DNA of 64,000 nt, from contig NC_068938.1 of assembly GCF_016801865.2 (NCBI RefSeq), forward strand, positions 131,468,689 to 131,532,688, read 5' to 3'. The notes beneath the pieces are model-generated. The model had not been told where the DNA came from. It did not search any database and worked only from the letters and a program-made list of their open reading frames with translations. Origin of the DNA: Culex pipiens pallens (taxonomy: Eukaryota > Arthropoda > Insecta > Diptera > Culicidae). Shown in pieces: positions 44,962 through 55,619 of this stretch. How positions within the stretch are numbered: position 1 is the first letter of the stretch; every line of letters begins with the position of its first letter. The position numbers were made by a program, and so were the translations under genes.

Positions 44962-45400
44962 TTAAGCGGATTTATTTTCATTTCTTTCTTTCTTCTTCAA
45001 AACTTTTAAAACCAGTTCAAACTGGACACACGCACCGAACAAAAGACATCTCAGTTCAATTCAACCAAATAATGCCGGATAATGCAAGCAAAAGGGGCTT
45101 TCGGCGTTCGTTTCCGATCAAAAACATCGCAAAGTAAAGTGCTGCTGCCGCGGTGTCCAAGTGTAGGCGATCGATTCACATTGCGCATAAACGCACAAAA
45201 GAGAATGCGGCACCGAGTGCAATTTGAGTCAAAGTAAAGTCGGAAGCGCAATTGAAACATTTTAACGCATGCGTCGTCGCCGGTCGTCGCGTAACAGTAA
45301 CTGAAATCCACAAAGCAACTAAACCATAACCAAATTGTCCGGCATTCGGAGACTAATAACTGAAGCAAAAGAGTGGCGCTGTTTTTTTGTTTGAAATTGG

Positions 45401-45406
45401 TTTATT
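45401..45406 (-). terminator. Poly(A) signal of KIN17
   Basis: AATAAA on the minus strand, about 66 bases past the KIN17 stop codon, at the usual position for cleavage and polyadenylation. Confidence 0.7.
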
Positions 45407-45471
45407 TTTTCTTTCGTTTCAACTAACCTAGTTCCTTCCTTACGCACTTCTGTTTGCTTAAGCTCGTAGAC

Positions 45472-48357
45472 TTAGCCGAATAGCTTACTTATGTCCTCGT
45501 ACTGAACGTTGTTGACGATGCGCCCCTTCAGTGGGCCGGACGCGATTTCGATCGTCGTGCAGTAGTTGTCGGTGTCGATTTCCTTGAGGGTGGCCGTGTT
45601 TCCGCGATAGCCGCCGTTTAGCACGAGCACCTGCTTCCCGATTGACGGAATGACAGTTTCCAGGTGGGCCTGTGTACGGAAGGGTGAAATGAAGGAAGAA
45701 AAGAGACCTTTTTAACTGTTTTATTCGGTTGTTGCAACTTTTGTTCAACGAAAAACTTATGTTGTTTAAAATTTTATTCTTTCATTTTTAATGTTTTATG
45801 TTCACTTGTTTTGTGTGGTTTTGCCTTCCTCACTAAAATAAAACTATAAGGCTGGTAAAAATATTTAAAAAGGTTTATGTCATTTTTGAAAATTTTCGAT
45901 GTACAGTACCGCAAAAAGTTTTTTTTTCTAGAACGTTTGTTTTCGTCAAGTCTTAATTTTTTTGAAAACTATTGATTGCAAAACAACCGAACTAGTGTAA
46001 AATGAATTTTAAAACACCTTTTTTTAGTCAAATATTGAAAATATGGCTTGTTATTCAACGAATCATCTCTGCGATAAGATTTACGCAGTATGTCTGACCG
46101 CTTTGGCGTTTGTTTGAATGCTTATGCATTGGCTCATTTTCGAAAACTAAACTCTCTATTAGACTATGGCAAATAACCTCGCCAACAAACAAACTTTTTG
46201 ACAGTTTGACAGTTTGTTTGCGGAACGTCACCCTGAATAGAGCTTTATGACGTTTCGCGTACGCACACTAGCGCAACACTTGATTTTGTTGGCCGGACAA
46301 AATTTAACCTCACTTTTTTTCGTGTACGTACACGCAATACATGCGCACGTAAATAACTCTATACATTTCGAGCAAAACAATGTAAATCGGCCAATGTCGA
46401 AGTGTAAACAAAGAGTCTATCCTGCTCGTTCCTAATGTATTGTGAAAGCAGACAAAAATCAAAATACGAGCGCATCCTGTCAAAGCCTGTTGCGCCACAG
46501 GCTGATGTACACACTAACGACAAACCACTACATTTTAGTTCGGCGCAACAGATTTTTTCGCGCAACAGAAGTGATGCGCACTTCGGTTTGGTGGTCGCAT
46601 AATAAACATCAACTGATGTGAGCAGGATAGACTCTTTGTTTACACTTCGACATTGGCCCATTTACATTGTTTTGCTTGATTTGGCTTTGTTTGCGAGTTT
46701 GGCAAACTGTCTAACACAAAAAAAAACTGCGAGTTTGCTTGTTTGCCATAGTCTAATAGCTCCTTAAGGAAAACGTGATTGAAATTTTCGACCGATTTTT
46801 GTGTTCTTACACACTTAGATTTTTTTAACGAATTCGGTAGTTGAACAATAGGTAAACCATCTGTCAAAATGAACAAATTTTACCGAATTTCGGTTGTACG
46901 ATGAGCAACAATAAACTGAATTACCGGTGATTTTTACCGAATTCGGTAATTTTCAGTTTACCAAACTGTTCAGCAGTTGAAAATTCGGTAAAATTTGCCG
47001 AATTCGGTAGAAAAATCTAAGTATGACATTTTTTTGTCTGACATGGGACAATTATGCGTAGAATAACAGTTTATCTCAGAAACAAGAAAATAAAATCTTC
47101 TATGTTTCTTAGGTGAGTTGATAGGAAATTTTCAAAAATGGTTAAAATTGTTAATTTTTTCTCAAATCAAACTAAAAGTGTAGCAGCCGTTGAGAATTAT
47201 ACATCAAATTAAAAGTTTGCTTGGCTTAGTAGGCCCAAAATAGGGACAAATACCGTATCTAGAAAAAAGAGCTCTCTTAAAAAAATATTTTTGTAATTAA
47301 ATTCGATTTAACTTTAGAAAAATTTCTTAAAACCAATATTTAAAAAATATCATAAAATGCGAATACAACTTAAAACCACAATTTCCCCACTTACCTGATC
47401 CACCTTCAGCTTATCCCCGGTCTCCAACAGCCGAATCTTGGCCCGATACTTGTCAATCACTTCCGTCACGACACCCTTCTCCTTGTAGTACTTCTCGCCG
47501 AGTGATTTCGCCACCAACTTGACCACGATTCCCTCCGCCAGCCAGTAATCCTTCCGGTTGTTCTTCTCTTTCTTCCTTTCCTCCTCTTTGATGAGTTCAT
47601 CCAGCGCGGACGGCTTTTTAAACTCTCCCGGTTTGTGCTTCTTTTCCTTCTTGAACTCATCGGCCACTTCCAGCGGTCGCTTCTCCAGCTTGATTGGCTT
47701 GATGTCCATTTTTGAGCTGGACCCCAGAGACAGCGCTATCTTGATGGGTTCCTCCTCGTTTTCGCGCTTCAACTCCGAGTACGCGGAAGTGCTCGGTTCT
47801 TCCTCCTTGTGTCCGCGCTTGACCTGCTCCTCGATAAATTCCGCCAGCCGTTCCGCGTCATCCTTGTCCATCTTCTGCTTCTTGGCCATCTTTTCCTGCT
47901 GGGCCAGCGTTTCCGGGTCGCGGTCGATGTAACTGATGTACCATCCCTTCTCGGTTTCGTCCGCCACGCAGTGTCCGTTCCGGCCAAGGAACTTGACAAA
48001 ATCCGACAGCGAGTGCCACTTGGTCGCGTTCATGTGCAGATGGTGCCGGTCGGAGATGTACTCCTGGTAAACCTTGTTCGCCGCAACTCGTTTCGTACCG
48101 AACTGGCGCCGTAGAATCTGCAGATATCCGGTCATAAATTCCGACGAGAAGCTGTCGATGAAGCGGCCCGCATTCCCCGCAAACAGCATAATCTGCCGCT
48201 GGTGGGACTCGCTCATCGTGTGGCACTTGAAGCCGTTCTCGTCTCGACATTGCTTTTCGCACATCTGGCAGTACCATCGCAGCTTCTGCAGTCCCTTGGC
48301 CTTCATCTTGTTGGCCAGGTACTTGGGCGTACCGACCTCGGCCTTTCCTTTACCCAT
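45472..48357 (-). CDS. Kin17: KIN17 DNA/RNA-binding zinc-finger protein
   Basis: Two exons on the minus strand: 48357-47395 (321 codons, ending at CAG|GTAAGT) and 45669-45472 (65 codons plus stop, after ACAG), joined in phase 0. The 386 residues match the usual size of about 390. The start is in a strong context (GCCATGG). A C2H2-type finger is at residues 30-52 (C30, C33, H46, H52). The KIN17 winged-helix region follows (FSSEFMTGYL...WHSLSDFVKFLGRNGHC), then a lysine/glutamate-rich linker. A tandem KOW/SH3-like C-terminus spans the junction (WLAEGIVVKLVAKSLGEKYY; VLVLNGGYRGNTATL). KIN17 is a conserved nuclear protein linked to replication, DNA-damage response and splicing complexes. The 1725-bp intron holds two MITEs and older debris. 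Confidence 0.96.
45825..46055. repeat. Repeat fragments in the KIN17 intron
   Basis: 45825-45860 begins GCCTTCCTCACTAAA, the conserved end of the 58.6-kb repeat family. 45880-46050 matches 42430-42600 (GTACCGCAAAAAG, GATTGCAAAACAAC). Confidence 0.6.
46155..46761. mobile_element. 607-bp inverted-repeat element in the KIN17 intron
   Basis: The ends CTATTAGACTATGGCAAA and its complement are perfect. A second internal pair (CAATGTAAATCGGCCAATGT ... with GGATAGACTCTTTGTTTACA) gives arms at about 46365-46432 and 46618-46680. Target duplication is unclear. No transposase. Confidence 0.78.
46810..47026. mobile_element. MITE with ACTTAGATTTTTT ends in the KIN17 intron
   Basis: Left ACTTAGATTTTTTTAACG and right GAAAAATCTAAGT are complementary. 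Both sides contain repeated ACCGAATTCGGTA palindromes. About 217 bp, non-coding. Confidence 0.75.
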
Positions 48358-48748
48358 GGCGGTGGCCGGGAGGGAACTCGGACGCAGTCACGAACTTTAA
48401 AACACTACGATCAGGAATTTCACAATTTTAAGAGATTTTATCTGCGATTTCGCGAAATTACACCAACTTTCACAAAAACGATTTGTAAACATTGGCTTCC
48501 GAAATATGACGTTCGTTGTTGCTTAATTCAAAACAAATTTACACGCTGAAGTGACATGATGAGGTTTGCGAAAAAGGTTTAGTTTCCCGGGATTATAATT
48601 TATTTAATACAAAAAAGTAAGTTTTTTTTAAAGAGGTCCTAGAATCATAAAAAAACCTCATAGCTTGTAAAAACTTAAAAAAAAACTTTTGAATTCACTC
48701 TTAAGAATTCCTATTTTTGGACAGGCCATGGCAGTTTAGTTAGCCGGG
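48358..48748. other. KIN17 leader and promoter region
   Basis: 48358-48500 is non-repetitive and directly upstream of the KIN17 start, so it should hold the leader and core promoter. No TATA box is evident. 48560-48740 is AT-rich spacer. Confidence 0.5.
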
Positions 48749-48905
48749 GCCAGGGACCGTTGGTGTAATGGAAAGCGTGGTTGCCTCTCACCTCAGTTGG
48801 ACTAGGTTCGATCCCGGTGGCATTTTTCAAGACAAGATTTGTCTGGTCACGCCTTCCGTCGGGCGGGGAAGTACCTATTGGCCCCGGTCTAACCTACAGA
48901 TTGTC
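48749..48905 (+). mobile_element. tRNA-derived SINE (third family)
   Basis: It opens with a tRNA-like head: box A TGGTGTAATGGAAAGCG, a leucine- or serine-like arm, and box B GGTTCGATCCC. A non-tRNA body (GGTCACGCCTTCCGTCGGG) follows. Target duplication was not resolved. It differs from the CAC-anticodon SINEs. Confidence 0.75.
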
Positions 48906-49082
48906 AAGGGCAACAGATTGGTCGATGCAAAATAAAAAGGCACTGGCAACGTATGTTTTACCCTTGCAACACTGCCAGTTTTGCTGGGCGTAAAGGGCGT
49001 TTGGTGTCCAGCGCATTTGGATCTGTCAAACATTGGCCAATCTGTTTCCCTTGACAATCTGAAGTTTTGCTGGGCGTAAAGG
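48899..49082. repeat. Inverted and direct repeats downstream of the SINE
   Basis: AGATTGTCAAGGGCAACAGA (about 48899) is mirrored by TGTTTCCCTTGACAATCTG (about 49042). GTTTTGCTGGGCGTAAAGG occurs twice in direct orientation (about 48979 and 49064). This suggests overlapping copies of one small mobile sequence. Confidence 0.7.
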
Positions 49083-49147
49083 CAAATGCTCGTTTGGATA
49101 CGTCAAACTCGGGTCTGTTTGGGTACGTCAAATTCACTTCGACCCAG

Positions 49148-49421
49148 CCATGCCAGATATACAGATAAATCTGTATTATAAAGATTTTTTGATCCCAAAA
49201 ATCACAAAAATCTGTATATACAGATTTTTTAAAAATGATTTAATTTGAAAATGTCAATAATTTAGTAATTGAATTATGCTTTAATATGATTAAAAAGCTT
49301 AAATCTGTTGTGAAAAGTCTAAAAAAATCTTCTATGGCTTCGAATTTGACATGATACAGATAAAATACAGATTTATTTCTAAGAAAATACAGATTTCCCA
49401 TAAAATAATCTGGCAACGTTG
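49148..49421. mobile_element. AT-rich MITE with CCAGAT ends
   Basis: GCCAGATATACAGATAAATC at the left and its approximate complement (CAGATTTCCC...AATCTGGC) at the right enclose repeated AAATCTGTAT motifs. Degenerate, non-coding. Confidence 0.55.
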
Positions 49422-49486
49422 CTTCGACCAGTCTCCCTATTAAGGATCTCTAAGGTCGTTAGCTCCAGTCGTCTCACTGCATATCT

Positions 49487-52050
49487 CAGGGTGGCCACCA
49501 GTTTTGGATTTTCAATTTCCTGGTTTTTTCCCGGTTTTCTCCCGAGGCCTGAAGATTTTTTTCCAAATAGTTTTAAATCAAATTTCAATGTTTTTTTTAT
49601 AGACTCACGTTAGTATCATAATACTTTTTGAACGCATACACAACGTATACATTTGGTTCAATATTTTTATTTCTCAAGAAAGCTTCCAAATCGAGTACAA
49701 AAAGTAAGAAGCCGTTTTTAACAGATTTTAGTCAAAATCCTTAATTTCCATAATGCTTGTGATTTTTCCTCTCCATGCTCCACAATTTTTCTAAACATAA
49801 AATCAATAAAAAATCGTTTTGTATTAAATTTAAGAATTACATAAATTATTACTGGAAAGCAGGTAAAAGCATTTACAATGTTGGGTATGAGTATGGGTAG
49901 AAAATATTTGCAAAAAAAAACAACATTTATGCAAATACTCTTCAGTTTTCTTTGAAAAATCTTTTGTAAATTCAAGAAGAACGATTCTTTCAGAGAAAAA
50001 GTGCCATATATTTAAACAATCGTTAATTTAAAACATTTTTTGCTGATCTATTAAGTATCTTTGGCAAGGATTTAGGTATTGATGAGATGATTTCTAGAAA
50101 AAATGTAACTGTCCAAAAAAAACCCCTCATCGCGACTCCCAGATCGCGCAAACATAAACATAATTCTCGATACATTCTTTGTATGAGCCGTGCCAAATTT
50201 ATTGAAAAAAAAGAAAAAATAAACATGTTTGGATGTTTTTAAATTTTTGAGTAACACAGAATGGTAAAAAATCAATTGACCGTGCTGCGATTTTCTGAAC
50301 AACACAACCGAAACAGTCAAAATTCAGTTTATCTTTTTTTACGGAATTTTCAGATGAGAATTATATAAAACACAACAAAAAATCATTTGTTGTGTTTGAA
50401 TCAAAATAAAAAGTGACTGTTTGTATTGAAATGACTATTATGAAGTTGAACTCTGAAAATATTGTAATTTTAAAATATCTGAAAATTTTATTTAAAATTT
50501 AAATTTAAAACATTTTTCTAATGTTCTGAATTTGAACACAATTTGATAGGCATTTAAATGTTGAAAGATTCCCAAATAACTATATAAAAATATCTTAAAT
50601 ACCAAATATTTCCGACATTTTAAAATTATACAAAAGTACTCAAATCTGATTTAAAAACACAAGCACAAAGTTTCATAGCAATTTGTCCTTAATAATTTGT
50701 TTGACTGAGAAAGCCAAAAATCATCTTATAAAATACTACTGAAAACAGATTTTTGAAATTCCACCAAATGTTTTACAGTAAAAATTGTAAACAGTCCGTC
50801 TCGATTATCCGAAGGTTTGAACAATAAAAAACAATTCGTATTTTTTTATTTTCTTACTTTTAACATCAAATTCGAGTTCAGCGACTTAATTTTAGTCACT
50901 GTTGAGTGGTTGATTGCCTATTAAATTTAAAAATGCATTTTTTCAATATTTCATTTCAGCCATTTTGGCCGCCATCTTGGATTTCATAATTCTAAATCAT
51001 TTTAAAATAGTTTAGGCTGGTACAAATTTTATTTAAAGTTTTTGTCTCCCCCCTTCAAAATTGGCCCGAAAAATCAGGGGGCAAATTTTATTTTTTAAAA
51101 AACTTCAAAATTATAATGAAAATTTAAGTGGAATCAACTGAAATCAATTTTAGATCCATTCACCTGCGTTCAGAATCATTTTTAGCATGTTTGGGTTGAT
51201 TTAAAAATCATTTAAATTTTTGAAAATTTTCGATGTTTATTATTTTTTTTTCGCTAAAATGTATGTTTTCGTCAAATTTTACATTATTTGAAAACTTATG
51301 ATTGCAAAACAACTGAACTAGTGTAAAATGCATTTTAAAACACTTTTTCCATGGATTGTTGAAACTGTGGCTTTTTATTTCAATATTTATATTTTTTATT
51401 TTTTAAACGCGGCCTTCGGATAATTCAGTCTGAACTGTATTCTTATTTTTAACCGCGCACATCAAGCTAAGCTTTTTGCACCACGATTTTCGGTATCTGT
51501 GAAATTATGGGAACTATCGGTAATTTATTCCCTAAAGTTACTGTCTACAAAAAAAATAAAGCAGATTTTGACTCTTTTTACAATGAAGGGTTAAATCCGT
51601 AAGTTTGACAATTTTGGAATAGAAAGACAACAACTTCCTTGGCTGCTGTGCACCCTCAAGTTGATATTGAAATACATAATAAAACAAAAATAAATTGTTT
51701 ATTGTGCTTATGAAATTCAATACTTATTGAAATAAGACTTCAAAAATCATCATGGAATACTCATCAGAAGTAAAAAAAAAAAACAACCAAAGCCTAGTAG
51801 CTTGAGTCTATTACACAAATTCAAACATTATTTTCCCGAATTCTTCATTTAGAATAACTAGAATAATATTCTATTAGAGAAAAGTATACGTTGAAGTAAT
51901 TTAAGAGGAATTTGTCGAATTTTAACTAAACTTAAAATATTTTCCCGGTTTGTCAGTCGAATTCCCGAGTTTTTCCCGGTTTTCTCCCGGTGGAATAAAT
52001 TCCCGGGTTTTTCTCGGTTTTCCCGGTTTTTTCCCGAGGTGGCCACCCTG
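49487..52050. mobile_element. 2.56-kb element with CAGGGTGGCCACC ends, 6-bp duplication
   Basis: The perfect 13-bp terminal repeat CAGGGTGGCCACC is flanked immediately by ATATCT on both sides (49481-49486 and 52051-52056). Subterminal regions hold clusters of CCCGGTTTTCTCCCG-type motifs. The AT-rich interior, including a piece homologous to 42310-42610, has no transposase ORF. CAGGG ends suggest hAT, but an 8-bp duplication is not seen; 6 bp fits only a few superfamilies (for example Dada). Unassigned. Confidence 0.8.
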
Positions 52051-52061
52051 ATATCTGGAGC

Positions 52062-52172
52062 AACATTTGAAAGGGGCGGTACGACATTGCTCTTACGGCC
52101 TTTCATCCCATTTAAACGCGTGTAATGAAAGACCGTAAGAGCAATGTCGTACCGCTCCTTCCAAATGTTTCT
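52062..52172. repeat. Fold-back element, 45-bp arms
   Basis: GGTACGACATTGCTCTTACG and GCCTTTCAT on the left are mirrored by ATGAAAGACCGTAAGAGCAA and TGTCGTACC on the right, around a loop of about 15 bp. It lies between the 2.56-kb element and a SINE head. Confidence 0.88.
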
Positions 52173-52189
52173 CTGGATATGGGATCTAT

Positions 52190-52256
52190 CTCGGTAGGCA
52201 GTTGGACTCACAATCCAAAGGTCGGCAGTTCGATTCCGGGGTTGAATTAGAACTTA
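52190..52256 (+). mobile_element. tRNA-like SINE head, CAC anticodon type
   Basis: D-arm-like CTCGGTAGGCAG, anticodon stem-loop TTGGA-CTCACAA-TCCAA and box B AGTTCGATTCC on the plus strand. The acceptor stem is not paired, so a SINE is favoured over a working tRNA. Confidence 0.6.
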
Positions 52257-52414
52257 GGTTTAAAAACAGGTTTGGATTGCCTCATCGTTTCAACTTGCTA
52301 CAAATCTTAGTTTTCCTGAACGAGAGTGTACGTGTACAAAATGTTTGACACAAAACGTGCAAAAGAGATTTAACGTGTAACACTCTTTTTATTTGTTTAC
52401 AAACAGTTTCGAAA

Positions 52415-52580
52415 CACCCTTAGCAAAAATCATGATTTTTTGAGTTCCAAATCCCACTTTTCATACGATTTTTCGAGTTCAGGTACTACAACCATAAAAA
52501 TGGTTATATGGGTTGAACTGAAAAATTCGTATGAAAAGTGGGATTTGGAACTCAAAAAATCATGATTTTTGGTAAGGGTG
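52415..52580. mobile_element. 166-bp hairpin MITE next to the zinc-finger gene
   Basis: CACCCTTAGCAAAAATCATG and its near-complement CATGATTTTTGGTAAGGGTG form the ends. The arms continue through GAGTTCCAAATCCCACTTTT. It ends 74 bp before the ATG at 52655, so it lies in the promoter or leader of that gene. Confidence 0.88.
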
Positions 52581-52654
52581 AAGATTCCCGAATTTTTAAG
52601 GTTTTTCCGGGAATTTTGTTAGCAAGTTCATTTAAGTTATTTTTCCCACAAACC

Positions 52655-54004
52655 ATGAGCCACCCGCCAGAAAGCTTCGACGCGATGCAGAAGCGCATCG
52701 CGTTCGTGCAGCAACACTTTGGCCTGCAGCTGTGCCGATTTTGCGGCACCGAAACCCGCGGGCTGTTGCGGATCTTCACCGAGGATCGCCAGACATTCAA
52801 CGCCGAACGCAACATTGACCAGCTGCTGGAGAAGCAGTTTGTGGAGGTTTGCTTGTTTGAATTCTGACTTAAATTAGGTTTAATTTAAATTTTGACTTAG
52901 TTTGTTCCAGAGAATGAGGCCGGTTTGCCAAATTGTATCTGTGAAAAGTGCGTGGACAGTTTGGTTCGGTGGAACCGGTTCCAAGAGACGTTTAGCGCGA
53001 CGACCAAGCTGCTGTTCAAGGTGCGGGATCAGCTGGTCGTCGATGTTGGAGCGATCAAGGTCGATCCGGCGCTCGCCAGCGAGGAAGATGAGGACGACGT
53101 AAGTTATGAGGGATTTGAGGAGGAATCGCAGGAGAAGGTGTATCCTGAAGACCATGATGTTTACGAGATTGAGTACGTGCACAATTTGCCGGACAACGTG
53201 ACGGTTGAGGACGTGACGATCATTGAGACGATCGACGAGGAGTTTGAACTGCCGTTGAGGGAGGAGATCTTGATCGAGACTAAAGAAGAGTCGAATGAAT
53301 CGGAACAGTTTATCGGATTTGACGAAAAGGAGGAAGTGAAGCATGTTGTCGAGCCGCAGACGATAAGTCGAAAGAGGAAGAGACCTGAAGAACCTGCCCC
53401 AAAGTCAGCAACTCCTCAACAATGTCCAATTTGTGGCGTTCTGGTCAAAGTCAAGATGAAGCATCACCTGCTGCGCCACTCGGACCCCGAGGGACGTCCC
53501 TTCAAGTGCACCCAGTGTGACAAATCGTACTCGATCAAGAAGACACTCGCCGATCACATCCGACAGGTCCACCAGAACATCCGCTACGCTTGCGAGGTGT
53601 GCCAAAAGCAGTTCGTCAGCCGGGACGTGCTGCGCGTCCATAAGAAGCTACACTCCAACGAGCAGCACCGCTGCCAGCACTGCGGTCAGACGTTCCTGCA
53701 GCGAGTCTACTTGCTCAAACATATGGCCGTGCATGAACAGAAGCGGTTCACCTGCGAAGACTGCGGCAAGACGTTCCGCTTTAAGGAACTCATGAAACAG
53801 CACGCCCGAATTCACACCGGAGAAAAGCCTTTCCCCTGCGGATCGTGTGATAAAAGCTTCCGAACGTCGACCCACCTGAAGCAACACATGCGATCCCACA
53901 CGCAAGCCAAAGTATTCAAGTGCAAGCTCTGTCCAGTGGCGTACGCCAACAAAAAGTCGCTGGATCGGCACGTGGCTCGCGGGCAGCATCAGGCTGAAGG
54001 TTAA
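52655..54004 (+). CDS. ZAD-domain C2H2 zinc-finger protein
   Basis: Two exons, 52655-52846 (64 codons) and 52913-54004, with a 66-bp intron, give about 427 residues. An N-terminal ZAD (C27, C30, C74, C77 from LCRFC and CICEKC) is the insect dimerisation domain of zinc-finger transcription factors. A strongly acidic linker (about 95-205), a basic SRKRKRPEE nuclear-localisation-like motif near 216 and seven C2H2 fingers (about 235-425, one with the TGEKPF linker) follow. The acceptor must be the second AG of CCAGAG (52911-52912) to keep the frame; the first AG would truncate. The donor GAG|GTTTGC is the best fit, but GTGGAG six bases earlier is possible. Predicted nuclear DNA-binding regulator; target unknown. 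A hairpin MITE sits in its promoter or leader. Confidence 0.93.
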
Positions 54005-54084
54005 TTAAACTGTTATCACAAGGTAAATCATCTTCTGATCCATCAATTCTTCGAAACAGTCCCTTCTCTACCTTAAAAAATTAC

Positions 54085-54090
54085 TTTATT
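54085..54090 (-). terminator. Poly(A) signal overlapping the SMIM8-like stop codon
   Basis: AATAAA on the minus strand shares bases with the TAA stop of the SMIM8-like gene (GAATAAAG). A very short 3' untranslated region is implied, which fits the 81-bp gap to the convergent gene. Confidence 0.55.
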
Positions 54091-54353
54091 CCCACTTTGA
54101 CTTTCTTTTTACAAACACCTCCTTTCCGTCCTCCTGAATTGCGGTGTAATAGCCCAGACCCTCGTACTTGGACCGCATGTACGCGATGTAGCCGAAGGTG
54201 ACTCCGATGGCCACCAGGCCGATTCCCATTATAATTGCGTTCTAAAAAATAGTCAGAAAATTACTTTGTAAACTACCAAACTATAAAGTAATGTCTCACC
54301 GGTTTCGCGTACAGCTCAAAGTTGATCGCACGGAACACGTTCGTCGAGCGCAT
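54086..54353 (-). CDS. SMIM8: Small integral membrane protein 8-like (SMIM8)
   Basis: Two exons are readable on the minus strand: one ending at AAACCG|GTGAGA (54300) and 54241-54086 after TTTAG, joined in phase 0. The joined protein reads ...STNVFRAINFELYAKP|NAIIMGIGLVAIGVTFGYIAYM... and ends RKSKWE. This matches the SMIM8 family: a conserved FRAxNxELxxKPN motif, one membrane segment, and a C-terminal tail ending in SKW plus an acidic residue. Function is poorly known. The first in-frame ATG is at 54353. The frame stays open upstream to about 54445 and includes PGDGIRS, which resembles the family's PGLRGVR, so the true start may lie in a further upstream exon not found here. Confidence 0.82.
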
Positions 54354-54445
54354 CGACCGGATGCCGTCGCCAGGGGCGGATGTTTTTGAGTTATTTTTTA
54401 GAGGGAGACACCGTGTTGAATAATCACCCTGGGAGATTGTTTTGG

Positions 54446-54829
54446 AATCGCAAAAAATATCAAAACAAACTGATTGAATGAATGACAGAAGTAAACAAAA
54501 AAAATCCCTTGAGAAACGTTCTCTCTAGTAGGGCAAAATGGTTATCTATCGTACAGTTTGAAACTTTTGTTACGATACATTCGGATTGATTGGGCTAAAT
54601 AAACCCACTTTATGTCAATGATCGTGACGCTTGCTTAGGGCGTATCCTAGAACTTTTACCTTAAGCTTAATTTAGGACCCAATCTCTATAGTCTATAATA
54701 AAGATTTTTTTTAAAAAAAAAAGGTAATTTGCCCATCATTTTACACCTTTTATACAGAATGTGAATGCCATCATTGTGATGCTTTTTTTTTTGTTATTAG
54801 AAGATATAAATTTTGCATAGATTTGCAAA
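54446..54829. other. Upstream of SMIM8-like gene; fragment of a GGGTCC MITE
   Basis: 54653-54675 contains TTAAGCTTAATTTAGGACCC, the right end of the MITE family at 63466-63798. The rest is AT-rich; the missing first exon of the SMIM8-like gene might be here. Confidence 0.4.
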
Positions 54830-55430
54830 AGATTTAAAAACAGGAAAATTGATGTTTTCTAAGTCTCACCCAAACAACCCATCATTTTCTAATGTCGATA
54901 TCTCAGCAACTAATGGTTCGATTTTCAATGTTAAAATATAAAACATTTGTTAATTTTTCCGATCTTTTCGAAAAAAATATTTCTAGAGTTTTTTTTTTTT
55001 TTTTTGCTGGGTCTCATAAACATATCTTGACTTTTTTTTGATAAGGTCCTATAAACAAATGTAAACATTGAGTGTATCCCTTTCACACCTTATGTCAAAG
55101 TCCATCGGAGTAAGCGGGATACACTCAATGTTTACGTTTGTTTATAGGACCTTATCAAAAAAAAGTCAAGATATGAAAGACAATAGTTTATTGGTCCTTT
55201 AAAAAAAAAACACTGAATTTTCTTTTTTTTATCAAGACTACCATTTCAATATTAAATGTTTTTAAATCTTTGCATGGCAATATCTCAGCAACTAAGGGTC
55301 GTATCACCAAAGTTAAAAAAAAGCAAAATATAGAGAATTTTCTCAGCTTTTCAAAAATATTTTTGGGGCAAACATGAGCACTAATTAAAAAAATCAATAA
55401 CTGCAAATATTTAAAAAAAATACCTAAAAA
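54830..55430 (+). repeat. CTTCGGCAAAG-family copy split by a composite MITE
   Basis: GATATCTCAGCAACTAATGG and 'TTTTCCGATCTTTTCGAAAA' precede the insertion, and 'ATCAAGACTACCATTT' and ATATCTCAGCAACTAAGGG follow it, as in the uninterrupted copies. Confidence 0.75.
54986..55212. mobile_element. GAGTTT MITE carrying a nested 147-bp MITE, second copy
   Basis: Outer remnants GAGTTTTTTTTTT and the right half ATGAAAGACAATAGTTTATT match 59685-59758. The inner 55025-55171 is identical in length to 35050-35196, has the ends TCTTGAC...GTCAAGA and is flanked by TA (55023-55024 and 55172-55173). Confidence 0.88.
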
Positions 55431-55574
55431 TGGCTATTCACTCAAACCCCGATGGTTTGACACCAACTGTTGTCAAACGAACGTGGCCACTTTTTAGTTT
55501 GACACCCTGTTTACACGGAGTTCACACACACTACCAAACGTTTGTTTTGATAGTGTAAAAAGTGACAGTTCGCA

Positions 55575-55612
55575 AATTCCCAAAAAAGTGTCCACGTGGT
55601 TTATGGATGATC
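55575..55612 (+). mobile_element. GTCCACG-family MITE, right-end scrap
   Basis: TTCCCAAAAAAGTGTCCACG then TGGTTTATGGATGATCCCC: the right terminal repeat only. Confidence 0.75.
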
Positions 55613-55619
55613 CCCAAAG

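Noticed and set aside
47558..48549. Plus-strand open frames of 101-124 codons
   Set aside because: They are antisense shadows of the KIN17 exon, caused by its GC-rich codon use.
52202..52256. Functional tRNA-Val gene
   Set aside because: Anticodon arm and box B are good, but the acceptor stem does not pair and no terminator T run follows; a SINE head fits better.
53405..53989. Minus-strand and shifted open frames of 78-113 codons
   Set aside because: They are shadows of the zinc-finger exon.
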